Shown here: positions 37,127-45,438 of the stretch, piece by piece | Position numbering within the stretch: position 1 is the first letter of the stretch | How the letters are laid out: every line of letters starts with the position of its first letter | From: Paraburkholderia sp. BCC1885 | Lineage (GTDB): Bacteria > Pseudomonadota > Gammaproteobacteria > Burkholderiales > Burkholderiaceae | Reading direction: 5' to 3' | NCBI RefSeq assembly: GCF_900996235.1 | Contig: NZ_CAAJGM010000033.1 | Span: 62,001 to 126,000 of the forward strand | Length of the DNA: 64,000 nt | Program-made: the position numbers and the translations under genes | The notes under the pieces: generated by a model | What the model was told of the DNA's origin: nothing | Databases searched by the model: none | Seen by the model: only the letters and a program-made list of their open reading frames with translations

Positions 37127-37924
37127 TTAAGCCGCGGCGAGCGGAATGCGCAAAGTCAGCGTCGCGGCCTGGCCGTCCTGCATTTCGCCTTGCTCGAAGG
37201 CGCCGCCGTGCGCTTCAGCGACGCGCTTGCACAGCGATAACACCCACGCAATCCGCCCCGCTTCGCGCGGCGCCCGCGCCTGGGTGCGCGCGAACGGTTC
37301 GAGCAGATGCGGCAGTGAGGCATCGTCGAACGCGGCCAGCGTCGGATCGTAGGTAACGACGGCGTGCCACGCATTTGCATCCGCACTCGACGCGAGTTTG
37401 ACCTCGGCGCCACTCGTGCTGGCTTCCACGGCGAACGTCAGCATCAGCCACAACGTGGCGGCGAGACGCTCGCGATCGCCGTTGCATTGCTCGGTGGAGA
37501 GTTGCGACTCGAACGCGACCGACACGCCGCGCGATCTCGCCAAGCCTGCGCGGACCTCGTCGACCGAATCCGAGAACAAAGCCTGCAAGGCGAACGGCCC
37601 GCGCGTGAGCGCCACCGTTTTGGTGCCGGCGCGCGTCGTATCGACGAGCGATTCCAGCAGCTTGACCTGCTGATCCACGCCGCTGCGAATGCCGGTAATG
37701 GCACGCTGCGCGGCTGGGTCGTTGGCGTCGAGCTTGCGTTCGAGCACGTAGGCCCAGCTATGGATCGCATTCAGCGGACCACGCAGGTCGTGCGACACCA
37801 GCGACAAAACGTGATCGCGCATGAACAGTGCGGCCTCGGCGCACAGATGCGCGGTGCGTTCGGACAAGGAGACCCCTGATGCGCCCTGCTGGCCGCTGCC
37901 GGTTCCGGTGGAAGACGTTGTCAC
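37127..37924 (-). CDS. sensor-less histidine-kinase-like protein with degenerate ATP site
   Basis: The 265-residue protein has no membrane helix or sensor domain. It begins with a Ser/Gly-rich tail and a good HisKA H-box, LSLVSHDLRGPLNAIHSWAY (H45), followed by a dimerisation helix. The region where an HATPase_c domain should lie is poorly conserved: the N-box Asn is not evident (LWLMLTFAVEAS), the DxGxG motif is absent (VVTYDPTLAAFDD), and the G2 region reads RIAWVLSLCKRVAEAHGGAF instead of GLGL. It may be a phosphotransfer or scaffold protein rather than a kinase. No response regulator gene is adjacent. It lies upstream of the CorC-like gene. Confidence 0.72.
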   Translation of the reverse strand: MTTSSTGTGSGQQGASGVSLSERTAHLCAEAALFMRDHVLSLVSHDLRGPLNAIHSWAYVLERKLDANDPAAQRAITGIRSGVDQQVKLLESLVDTTRAGTKTVALTRGPFALQALFSDSVDEVRAGLARSRGVSVAFESQLSTEQCNGDRERLAATLWLMLTFAVEASTSGAEVKLASSADANAWHAVVTYDPTLAAFDDASLPHLLEPFARTQARAPREAGRIAWVLSLCKRVAEAHGGAFEQGEMQDGQAATLTLRIPLAAA

Positions 37925-38134
37925 AATCGAAGCCCTCTAAGGCTGTGCATGGTATGGAACGGAACTGTCATTATAGGCACGCTCCATTGCGTGCCAGGCT
38001 GCATCAGCATGCGCTGGCATACCAATGGAATCGCAAGCGCGTCAAAACCCGTAGCCAAACCCATGCCATCTGGCCGGCGCACCGCCAACACGCCTACAAT
38101 GTCGCTTTTTACGACCTGAATTAAGGAGCAACTC

Positions 38135-38476
38135 ATGGCGACCGTGACTACCGAATCCGGCCTCAAATATGAAGACCTGACCGAAGGCAGCGGCGCTGAA
38201 GCCGTCGCCGGTAAATCCGTCAGCGTGCACTACACCGGCTGGTTGACCGACGGCCAGAAGTTCGACTCGAGCAAGGACCGAAACGATCCCTTCGCGTTCG
38301 TGCTGGGCGGCGGCATGGTCATCAAGGGCTGGGACGAAGGCGTGCAGGGCATGAAAGTGGGCGGCGTGCGCAAGCTGACGATTCCGCCGCAACTCGGCTA
38401 CGGCGTGCGCGGCGCGGGCGGCGTGATTCCGCCGAATGCGACGCTCGTGTTCGAAGTGGAACTGCTCGAAGTCTAA
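38135..38476 (+). CDS. FKBP-type peptidyl-prolyl cis-trans isomerase
   Basis: The 113-residue single-domain FKBP speeds proline isomerisation in folding proteins. It shows the family signatures [37 protein letters not shown] and [22 protein letters not shown], with the aromatic active-site residues present. No signal peptide is seen, so it is cytoplasmic. The start has a very good ribosome site (AAGGAGCAACTC). A TACAAT box at 38095-38100 could be its -10. Twenty bases separate it from the AraC gene, which may be partly co-transcribed. Confidence 0.95.
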   Translation: MATVTTESGLKYEDLTEGSGAEAVAGKSVSVHYTGWLTDGQKFDSSKDRNDPFAFVLGGGMVIKGWDEGVQGMKVGGVRKLTIPPQLGYGVRGAGGVIPPNATLVFEVELLEV

Positions 38477-38496
38477 ATTCTCTCTCCAGTTCGTTC

Positions 38497-39288
38497 ATGA
38501 GCCACGCGGCCGTCACCGCCCCCAGCGTTTCGTTGCGCCGTTACGGCGCGGTCGAGGCCACGGATCTGCACGACTTTCACCAGGTCGTGCTCGGGCTCGA
38601 CGGCGCGATGGTGATGACGGTGGACGGGGTCGGTCAGATGATCGATTCCGGCTCGGCGTGGCTGATTCCGGCGGGCGCGCAGCACGATTACGCCGGGGTC
38701 GGCGAAAACCGGCAATTGGTGCTGGATCTGCCGGCCACGTCGCTGGCGGTGCCGCAACGGTTGTTCGACCGCGCGCGGGCGGTGTCGGTGGATGCGTCCT
38801 TGACGCGGCTCGTGCATAGCATCGCCGCCCGCGCCACGGGCGGCATGCAGGCCGCCGACAATCCGGCGGCGCGGCGCTTTCACTGGGACGCCGCCGCGCG
38901 CCTATGCGCGGCCATGCTCGCGGACGCCGGCACGACGCACTCCGCAACCCCCGACGGCGCGTCGGCCGCCGGCCTCGACTTCGCGCGCATTGACCGCTGG
39001 CTGCGCGCGCGTCTCTCGGAGCCGCTGCGCATCGCCGATCTCGCCGCACATTGCGGCTTCGGCATGCGGCGCTTTCATCAGTTGTTTATCGAGGCGTTCG
39101 GCGAGACGCCGCATCGCTATCTGCAGCGTCTGCGGCTCGATACCTCGATTACCTTGCTCGCCGATCCACGGCGTTCGCTTACCGACATCGCCCTTGAAGT
39201 CGGCTTTGGCGATCAAAGTGCCTATACGCATGCGTTCACGCGGCGTTTCGGTCTGGCGCCGGGCCAATGGCGCACCGTGCGCCACTGA
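38497..39288 (+). CDS. AraC-family transcriptional regulator
   Basis: The 263-residue protein has an N-terminal cupin-like sensing domain (GAVEATDLHDFHQVVLGLDG to residue ~110) and a C-terminal double helix-turn-helix: RIADLAAHCGFGMRRFHQLF and SLTDIALEVGFGDQSAYTHA, ending AFTRRFGLAPGQWR. The ligand is unknown. It starts 20 bases after the FKBP gene and converges with metZ. No obvious target operon is adjacent apart from those two. Confidence 0.9.
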   Translation: MSHAAVTAPSVSLRRYGAVEATDLHDFHQVVLGLDGAMVMTVDGVGQMIDSGSAWLIPAGAQHDYAGVGENRQLVLDLPATSLAVPQRLFDRARAVSVDASLTRLVHSIAARATGGMQAADNPAARRFHWDAAARLCAAMLADAGTTHSATPDGASAAGLDFARIDRWLRARLSEPLRIADLAAHCGFGMRRFHQLFIEAFGETPHRYLQRLRLDTSITLLADPRRSLTDIALEVGFGDQSAYTHAFTRRFGLAPGQWRTVRH

Positions 39289-39321
39289 TCCCGGCGTGAC
39301 TTACGCCTGATGGCTTGAGAC

Positions 39322-40512
39322 TTACCCCGCCAATCCGCGCGCCAGATCGTCGCGGATATCGCCCGCATTTTCCAACCCTACGGCAAGACGGATCAGCCCT
39401 TCCGAAATGCCCGCTGCGGCGCGCGCTTCGGGCGTGATGCGGCTGTGCGTCGTCGTCGCCGGATGGGTGATCGTCGTGCGCGTGTCGCCCAGATTGGCCG
39501 TAATCGAGCAGATCTCCGTGCCGTCGATCACACGCCATGCGTTCGCGCGCTGCGCTTCCGGCGTATCACCCTTCAATTCGAACGACACCACCGCGCCGCC
39601 CGATTTCTGCTGACGTTTGGCAATCTCGTATTGCGGATGCGATTCCAGCCCCGGATAGAACACCCGATTCACCGCTGGATGCGCTTCGAGCCAGCGAGCA
39701 ATTTCCAGCGCGTTATCCGACTGCTTCTCCACTCGCAGCGACAAGGTTTCCATGCCCTTGAGCAGCACCCACGCATTGAACGCCGACAGGGTCGGCCCAG
39801 CGCTGCGCACAAACGGAAATACTTTTTCCATGATGAACTGCTTCGAGCCGACCAGTGCGCCGCCGAGCACGCGACCCTGGCCGTCGAGGAACTTGGTGGC
39901 CGAATGCATCACCACATCCGCGCCCAGCTTGAGCGGCTGCTGCAGCGCCGGGCTGCAGAAACAGTTGTCGACCACGAATAGCGCATTCGACGCCTTGGCA
40001 ATCTTGCCGATCGCTTCGATGTCGGCGATCTCGGTCAGCGGGTTTGACGGCGTTTCGAGGAAGAACATTTTCGTCTCGGGACGCACGGCGTTTTTCCACG
40101 CGTCGAGATCCGTCGGATCGACAAAGGTGGTCACGATGCCGAACTTGCTGAAGATCTGCGAGAACATGCCGAGCGTCGACCCGAACAGGCTGCGCGAACT
40201 GACGAGGTGATCGCCCGCCTGCAACGCCGACATCACCACCGACATGATCGCGGCCATGCCCGAAGCCGTCGCGATGCAGGCCTCGCCGCCTTCCAGCGCG
40301 GCCAGACGGTCCTGGAACATCGTGACCGTGGGATTCGTGAAGCGCGAGTACGTGTAGTTGTCCTCGGAATTCTTGAAGCGTTCGGCGGCGTCGGCGGCGC
40401 TGGTGAACATAAAGCTCGACGTCAGGAAAATCGCTTCCGAATGCTCGTTGAAGTCGCTGCGCAGTGTGCCCGAGCGGACCGCGAGGGTGTCGAAGTTCAG
40501 GGAGTCGTCCAT
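39322..40512 (-). CDS. metZ: O-succinylhomoserine sulfhydrylase
   Basis: The 396-residue PLP enzyme converts O-succinylhomoserine and sulfide to homocysteine, the direct-sulfhydrylation step of methionine synthesis. It belongs to the Cys/Met-metabolism gamma-family: SRFTNPTVTMFQDRLAALEG near residue 55, and the PLP lysine in MHSATKFLDGQGRVLGG. ATG 40512 gives the typical start MDDSLNFDTLAVRSGTLRSD; a GTG eight codons upstream is rejected. Its long leader (40513-40794) contains a SAM-II-like aptamer candidate and a terminator, suggesting feedback by S-adenosylmethionine. MetZ directly after purF is also the Pseudomonas gene order. Confidence 0.94.
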   Translation of the reverse strand: MDDSLNFDTLAVRSGTLRSDFNEHSEAIFLTSSFMFTSAADAAERFKNSEDNYTYSRFTNPTVTMFQDRLAALEGGEACIATASGMAAIMSVVMSALQAGDHLVSSRSLFGSTLGMFSQIFSKFGIVTTFVDPTDLDAWKNAVRPETKMFFLETPSNPLTEIADIEAIGKIAKASNALFVVDNCFCSPALQQPLKLGADVVMHSATKFLDGQGRVLGGALVGSKQFIMEKVFPFVRSAGPTLSAFNAWVLLKGMETLSLRVEKQSDNALEIARWLEAHPAVNRVFYPGLESHPQYEIAKRQQKSGGAVVSFELKGDTPEAQRANAWRVIDGTEICSITANLGDTRTTITHPATTTHSRITPEARAAAGISEGLIRLAVGLENAGDIRDDLARGLAG

Positions 40513-40634
40513 GTTGGTTCTAGTTCCATTTTCCACGTGTCATCACGTGTTGCACGTTTTCCAGACCGGCGCTGCTCGCCTCGGGTTCATTTCAGGTTCG
40601 TTGTCACGCTGAATGAACGGCAGGCGCGCCGGCA

Positions 40635-40671
40635 ACAAAAAAGCCCGCTTTGCGTCGGCATAAGCGGGCTT
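40635..40671 (-). terminator. intrinsic terminator in the metZ leader
   Basis: AAGCCCGCTT (40671-40662) and AAGCGGGCTT (40650-40641) form a perfect 10-bp stem with an 11-base loop, followed on the minus strand by a T run ending TTTTTTGTT. It lies after the aptamer candidate and about 120 bases before metZ, so it can act as the expression platform. It could instead be only a purF terminator. Confidence 0.8.
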
Positions 40672-40721
40672 CGTGTGCGGGGAAAGCTGGAGCGGCGGCG
40701 GACGGTTGCTGCTGGTTTCCA

Positions 40722-40785
40722 CCGTTCGCTTTAGCTGTTTTGGGTTGCCCCGCGTCCGCAAGCTGAGATCAAATCGACGCAAGCC
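40722..40785 (-). ncRNA. SAM-II-like riboswitch candidate in the metZ leader
   Basis: Read on the minus strand, GCGTC (40780-40776) pairs with GACGC (40756-40752) around the loop GATTTGATCTCAGCTTGCG. The loop has the GAUUUGA and GCUUGC elements of SAM-II. Downstream, a GGG-GCAA-CCC tetraloop hairpin leads to CAGCTAAAG (40737-40729), like the conserved SAM-II tail AGCUAAA, whose AGC can pair with GCU in the loop to form the pseudoknot (imperfect, one bulge). A -10-like TAGGAT sits just before P1. The target gene metZ is of the class SAM-II controls in alpha-proteobacteria. Confidence 0.55.
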
Positions 40786-40943
40786 GTCATCCTAACATGC
40801 GTGGCGCGCGGCGTGCAGGGTCGCTCCAAAGTTGCAATGGTCTCGCTCGCGCCCGACTATCTCGAAAAAATGCCGGACCAGGCCACATTTTCCGAGCCGC
40901 GCCGGGCGTCTCACGCACCGCGACAAACCATTGCGAGGACTCG

Positions 40944-42491
40944 TTACTCCACCGACAACTGCAGGTGCAACTGGGAACGCGCGGCTCCGCCTTCCATGGC
41001 TTCGCTGGCGGCATCGCGGTCCGATTGCGCGGACGGCGCGAGACGGGCCGTTTCGATGCGATCCAGATACTCGGTCGTGACGTCGCCGGTGATGTAGTTG
41101 CCGTCGAAGCACGAGGCCTCGAATTCCTTCAGCGCCGGGTTGGTGTCGCGCACAGCCTGCTTGAGTGCGTCGACGTCCTGATACACGAGGTGATCCGCGC
41201 CGATCATGCGCGCCACTTCTTCGTCCGTGCGGCCGTGGGCGACGAGTTCGCCGCGCGTCGGCATGTCGATACCGTAGACGTTGGGGAATTTCACCGGCGG
41301 CGCCGCCGAAGCGAAGATCACCTTGTTCGCGCCCGCGTCGCGCGCCATCTGCACGATTTCGTGCGAGGTGGTGCCGCGCACGATCGAATCGTCGACGATC
41401 AGCACGTTTTTGCCCTTGAATTCGATCGCCATGGCATTGAGCTTCTGGCGCACCGACTTCTTGCGCACCGCCTGGCCCGGCATGATGAAGGTGCGGCCCA
41501 CGTAACGGTTCTTGAAGAAGCCCTCACGATATTCGACGCCGAGCTTCTTGGCGACCTGCATGGCCGCGGGGCGCGACGAATCGGGGATCGGCATGACCAC
41601 GTCGATCGGCACATCCGGCAGTTCGCGCTTGATCTTCTCGGCGAGGTAATCGCCCATGCGCAGACGCACGTTGTAGACCGGCACGCCGTCGAGCACCGAG
41701 TCCGGACGCGCGAGGTACACGAGTTCGAAGATGCACGGGTTCAGGCTGGCGTTCGGCGCGCACTGTTGCGAGTGCAGATTGCCTTCGACGTCGATGAACA
41801 GCGCCTCGCCCGGCGCCACGTCACGGATGAATTCGAAGCCGATACCTTCGATCGCCACCGATTCTGACGCCACGATCCACTCCACGCCGTGCGCCGTTTC
41901 CTGCTTGCCGAGACACAGCGGACGGATGCCGAACGGGTCGCGGAAGGCCAGCAGGCCGTAACCGGCGATCAGCGAAACGATCGCATACGAACCGCGCACG
42001 CGGCGGTGCACGCCCGAGACCGCCTTGAACACCGACGCCGGGTCGATCTGCAAGCCGGACGTGGAAAGCTGCAGTTCGTGCGCGAGCACGTTGAGCAGCA
42101 CTTCGGTGTCGGAATTGGTGTTGATGTGGCGGCGATCGACGCGGAACATCTCGTCTTTGAGTTGCTGCCAGTTGGTCAGGTTGCCGTTGTGAGCGAGGAT
42201 GATGCCGAACGGCGCGTTCACGTAGAACGGCTGGGCCTCTTCTTCGCTCGACGCCGAACCGGCCGTCGGGTAACGCACCTGGCCGATGCCGGTGGTGCCG
42301 GGCAGGCTGCGCATGTTGCGCGTGCGGAACACGTCGCGCACCATGCCGTTGGCCTTATGCATGTGGAAATTGCTGCCGTTCGCCGTCGCAATGCCGGCTG
42401 CGTCCTGACCGCGGTGCTGCAGCAGCAGCAGGCTGTCATAGATCAGCTGATTGACCGGAGATTGGGAAACTACGCCTACGATGCCGCACAT
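40944..42491 (-). CDS. purF: amidophosphoribosyltransferase
   Basis: The 515-residue enzyme makes 5-phosphoribosylamine from PRPP and glutamine, the first step of purine synthesis. Cys2 (MCGIVGVVSQ) is the glutaminase nucleophile once Met is removed. The PRPP loop VLIVDDSIVRGTTSHEIV is near residue 365. The short form without a long propeptide matches E. coli PurF. It follows cvpA by 111 bases, and a TACGAA-A-TTCGTA dyad (42509-42521) lies 18 bases upstream of its start. Confidence 0.97.
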   Translation of the reverse strand: MCGIVGVVSQSPVNQLIYDSLLLLQHRGQDAAGIATANGSNFHMHKANGMVRDVFRTRNMRSLPGTTGIGQVRYPTAGSASSEEEAQPFYVNAPFGIILAHNGNLTNWQQLKDEMFRVDRRHINTNSDTEVLLNVLAHELQLSTSGLQIDPASVFKAVSGVHRRVRGSYAIVSLIAGYGLLAFRDPFGIRPLCLGKQETAHGVEWIVASESVAIEGIGFEFIRDVAPGEALFIDVEGNLHSQQCAPNASLNPCIFELVYLARPDSVLDGVPVYNVRLRMGDYLAEKIKRELPDVPIDVVMPIPDSSRPAAMQVAKKLGVEYREGFFKNRYVGRTFIMPGQAVRKKSVRQKLNAMAIEFKGKNVLIVDDSIVRGTTSHEIVQMARDAGANKVIFASAAPPVKFPNVYGIDMPTRGELVAHGRTDEEVARMIGADHLVYQDVDALKQAVRDTNPALKEFEASCFDGNYITGDVTTEYLDRIETARLAPSAQSDRDAASEAMEGGAARSQLHLQLSVE

Positions 42492-42508
42492 GGCATGTCC
42501 TTCAAAGG

Positions 42509-42521
42509 TACGAAATTCGTA
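42509..42521. promoter_or_regulatory. dyad just upstream of purF
   Basis: TACGAA-A-TTCGTA is a perfect 6-1-6 palindrome in the cvpA-purF gap. It does not match the E. coli PurR box. It may be an operator or a 5' UTR hairpin near the ribosome site. Confidence 0.3.
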
Positions 42522-42602
42522 ACGGCGGCCGGTGCCTGGGAAGCAGCCGGGTCGCGCCGGTGTCCTGCGTGTTCCCCTGAACGGCTCGTCAGCTTGTGAT
42601 CG

Positions 42603-43097
42603 TCACACACGGACGTAAGCAGCGAGTGTCTCGGGAAGCAGCGGTTTCAGTTCGTGCACGCCCTGGACCGCGTAGGGCCGTAGCAAGGCGTTGCGCCAGA
42701 ATTCCTGCTGGGGCAGTTCGGTCAGGCCTGCAAGGGCGACCAGAATCAGCACCAGAATGACCCCGCGGACGAGGCCGAACATCAAACCCAGCGAGCGGTC
42801 CACGCCGCTCAAACCGGATACCTGCACGAGCCGGCTCAGCAGCGCGTTGGCCACGCCCACCACCAGCATCACGCCGACGATCAACAGGGCAAAGGCCAGC
42901 AGCCATTGCGTCAGCGCGCCGCCCGGCCACCTGGCCGGCATGTACGGCACCACAAGGCCGACGAAATGACACGCAATCAAAAACGCCGCCACCCAGCCGA
43001 TCAGCCCGAATATCTCGGACAGGAAACCACGCCAGGTGCCACGCAAGGCTGACAAACCGATCACCGCCATTACAGCGTAGTCGAAGGCCGTGAACAT
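42603..43097 (-). CDS. cvpA: CvpA-family inner-membrane protein
   Basis: The 164-residue protein has four predicted membrane helices and begins MFTAFDYAVMAVIGLSALRG, close to the CvpA pattern, with RGFLSEIFGLIGWVAAFLIA. CvpA is needed for colicin V production in E. coli and affects envelope stress tolerance; its molecular role is unsettled. Its place between the SPOR protein and purF is the same in E. coli and Pseudomonas. It starts 7 bases after the SPOR gene, so the two are one transcription unit. Confidence 0.92.
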   Translation of the reverse strand: MFTAFDYAVMAVIGLSALRGTWRGFLSEIFGLIGWVAAFLIACHFVGLVVPYMPARWPGGALTQWLLAFALLIVGVMLVVGVANALLSRLVQVSGLSGVDRSLGLMFGLVRGVILVLILVALAGLTELPQQEFWRNALLRPYAVQGVHELKPLLPETLAAYVRV

Positions 43098-43104
43098 CGC
43101 TGAC

Positions 43105-44058
43105 TTACTGCGCCGAGCCGCTGTTCGAACCCGACGTCAACCCAGCCGCGCGAACCTTGGCGATCGCCGCCGAGGCAGCCGAGCGGTCGGCGAACGGGCC
43201 GGCGCGCAATAGCGTCTGGGTGGTGCCGTCGGCCTGCTTCCGACGTTCGGTATATGCGGGCACACCCGCCGCTTTCAACTTGGCCGCCCACGCTTTTGCG
43301 CCGGCGTCGTCGGGGAATGCGCCCAGCTGCACCGCGAAACGGCTGCCCGGCGGCGAGGCGGGCGTGCCGGAATCGGCGTCCGCGGCGGCGGCATCGGTGC
43401 TGTTGCTGTTGAGGCTATTGGTGCTGTTCGCGCTCGGGTTGGCGGCGCTTTGGGTCGGCGCGGGCGCCGGTTTGAGCGGTTTCGCTGATTTGTTGCCCGC
43501 TTTCGCGCCATTAGCGGACGACGCGGCCGGCGACGTATTCGCCGCGATGGCCGTGGATGTCGGCGACTTGCCGCCCGACTTGCCCGCGCCAGCCGGCACG
43601 GCGGCCGATCCTTGCTGCGTCATGGCATTGGCCGTGGCAGGAGCTGCCGGGGCCGGAGCCACGCCGGACGCCGCCAGCGAGCTGTTAGCGCTGTCGGCCG
43701 CCGGATTGTCGGGTGCCACGCCCGCCTGGGTGTCTTCGTCGTCGGCAGCCGCTTTGGGCGCTGGACGATTGGGGATGTCGATGGCGATGTCGTCAGTGAC
43801 GGGTTTCGGGTGCGAATCGAGCACCATGGGCAGAATCACCACGGCTGCGACCACCATCGCGATTGCGCCGACCAGGCGGCGACGCGCGCGCTGCTTTTCC
43901 GGCAGCGTGGGGTCGAGCAGCATCGCGTCGGCGTCAGGCCGTTCCGTGCGGCGGGTTCGCCGCTCCACGCGCTCGCCACGGGCGGCCCGGGTGGAACTGG
44001 TGTTTGCGCCACGCCGGGTGGGCGTGTCGTCTTTCTTGCCGAACGAGAAAATTCCCAT
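43105..44058 (-). CDS. dedD: SPOR-domain cell-division-type protein (DedD-like)
   Basis: The 317-residue protein has a basic N-terminal cytoplasmic tail, one membrane helix (about residues 60-80, LVGAIAMVVAAVVILPMVLD), a long Ala/Pro/Ser/Asn-rich periplasmic linker (residues ~95-240) and a C-terminal SPOR domain (SRFAVQLGAFPDDAGAKAWA onward) that binds denuded septal peptidoglycan. Layout and gene position between folC and cvpA match DedD. The linker contains many NS and SA runs, expected of a flexible spacer. Confidence 0.9.
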   Translation of the reverse strand: MGIFSFGKKDDTPTRRGANTSSTRAARGERVERRTRRTERPDADAMLLDPTLPEKQRARRRLVGAIAMVVAAVVILPMVLDSHPKPVTDDIAIDIPNRPAPKAAADDEDTQAGVAPDNPAADSANSSLAASGVAPAPAAPATANAMTQQGSAAVPAGAGKSGGKSPTSTAIAANTSPAASSANGAKAGNKSAKPLKPAPAPTQSAANPSANSTNSLNSNSTDAAAADADSGTPASPPGSRFAVQLGAFPDDAGAKAWAAKLKAAGVPAYTERRKQADGTTQTLLRAGPFADRSAASAAIAKVRAAGLTSGSNSGSAQ

Positions 44059-44087
44059 GAATCGCTTGGTTCGAGGCTGCCGCCCGT

Positions 44088-45398
44088 TCAGTGTTGCTGC
44101 GATTTACGATAGGCCATCACGCCGGCTACCGTATAGAAACTGCCGAAAACCACGATTCTATCATTCTCCGTGGCTCGTTTTAGCGCGTCTTGAAAAGCCT
44201 CCGCGGGCGAAATGTAGCGCGTTACGCTGCTATCCGTCCCATCGGCCACGCCGGATTCCCGCAAAATCGCCTCCAGATCCTGCGCGGACGCCGCGCGCGG
44301 GCTCGGCAGGTCGGTCACGCACCAATGGTCGATTTCGCCTTTCAGGTGTTCGACAACGCCGGCGATATCCTTGTCGCGCATTGCGCCAAAAACAGCGTAC
44401 GTGTACGGAAAATAGCCCATGTTGCCGAGATTCTGCGACAACACGGCGGCCGCGTGCGGATTGTGACCGACATCCAGCACGATTGACGGCTTGCCCGGGA
44501 GCACCTGGAAGCGCCCGGCCAGTTCGACGTTGGCGAGGCCGAGGCGGATGTCCTGCGCCGAGACCGGCAGGCGGTCGCGCAAGGCTTCGAGGCCCGCCAG
44601 AGCCGCCGACGTATTGATGAGCTGGTTCGCGCCGCGCAGCGCCGGATACGCCAGCGCCGAACGGCGCATGGTGCGGCCGACGTAGCTCCATTGCTGGCGC
44701 TCGCTGCCCGCCTGGCCTTCGTAGCGGAAATCGCGGCCGAATAGCCACAGATCGGCGCCGATCGCTTCCGCATGGTCGATCAGCGTCTGCGGCGGCACCG
44801 GGTCGGCGCAGATGGCCGGCTTGCCTGCGCGGAAGATGCCGGCCTTCTCGAAGCCGATCTTCTCGCGTGTATCGCCGAGGTATTCGGTGTGATCGATGTC
44901 GATGCTGGTGATGATCGCGCAGTCCGTATCGAGGATATTCACGGCGTCCAGCCGGCCACCGAGGCCGACCTCCAGAATCACCGCGTCCAGCCCGCTGGCG
45001 GCGAACAGATGCATGATCGCCAGCGTCGTGAACTCGAAATACGTCAGCGAGACCGGTTCGGCGAGGCTTAAGCGCGCCGCCTCGACTGCTTCGAAATGTC
45101 GCAGCAGATCGGCGTCGCTGGCCACCACGCCGTTCACGCGCGCCCGTTCGTTGAAGGTAAGGAGATGCGGCGAGGTGTGGCAGCCCACGCGGTAGCCGGC
45201 GCGCAACAGGATCGTTTCGAGGATCGCGCAGGTCGAGCCCTTGCCGTTGGTGCCGCCCACCGTGATCACCGGACAGTCGAACGACAGATTCAGCGCCTCG
45301 CGCACCTTGCCGATCCGCGTCAAACCCATGTCGATGCCGACCGGATGCGCGGATTCAAGGTGCGTGAGCCACGCGTCGAGAGTGGGGAATGTGGTCAT
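44088..45398 (-). CDS. folC: bifunctional dihydrofolate/folylpolyglutamate synthase
   Basis: The 436-residue Mur-ligase-family enzyme adds glutamate to dihydropteroate and to folates. It shows the ATP loop VGGTNGKGSTCAILETIL near residue 48, the DIDHTEYLGDT segment and the C-terminal domain with VLDVGHNPHAAAVLSQNL. Length is normal. It lies 29 bases upstream of the SPOR gene and 168 bases downstream of accD; that gap holds several hairpins. Confidence 0.95.
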   Translation of the reverse strand: MTTFPTLDAWLTHLESAHPVGIDMGLTRIGKVREALNLSFDCPVITVGGTNGKGSTCAILETILLRAGYRVGCHTSPHLLTFNERARVNGVVASDADLLRHFEAVEAARLSLAEPVSLTYFEFTTLAIMHLFAASGLDAVILEVGLGGRLDAVNILDTDCAIITSIDIDHTEYLGDTREKIGFEKAGIFRAGKPAICADPVPPQTLIDHAEAIGADLWLFGRDFRYEGQAGSERQQWSYVGRTMRRSALAYPALRGANQLINTSAALAGLEALRDRLPVSAQDIRLGLANVELAGRFQVLPGKPSIVLDVGHNPHAAAVLSQNLGNMGYFPYTYAVFGAMRDKDIAGVVEHLKGEIDHWCVTDLPSPRAASAQDLEAILRESGVADGTDSSVTRYISPAEAFQDALKRATENDRIVVFGSFYTVAGVMAYRKSQQH

Positions 45399-45438
45399 CG
45401 GATGCGTCGGTTAGGCGGTGTTGCGCGGTTGCTCGGGT

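Larger units (their letters stand above)
40513..40943. other. purF-metZ intergenic region, 431 bp, metZ leader
   Basis: In minus-strand order this region holds a T6 tract near 40870 after a short AT-rich stem that could end purF transcription, a TAGGAT -10-like box (40794-40789), the SAM-II-like aptamer (40785-40722), an ACGGT/ACCGT hairpin (40725-40702), an intrinsic terminator (40671-40635), the dyad GTTCATTTCAG/CTGAATGAAC (40618-40585) and two ACACGTG repeats (40550-40533). No coding frame is convincing. Confidence 0.6.
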
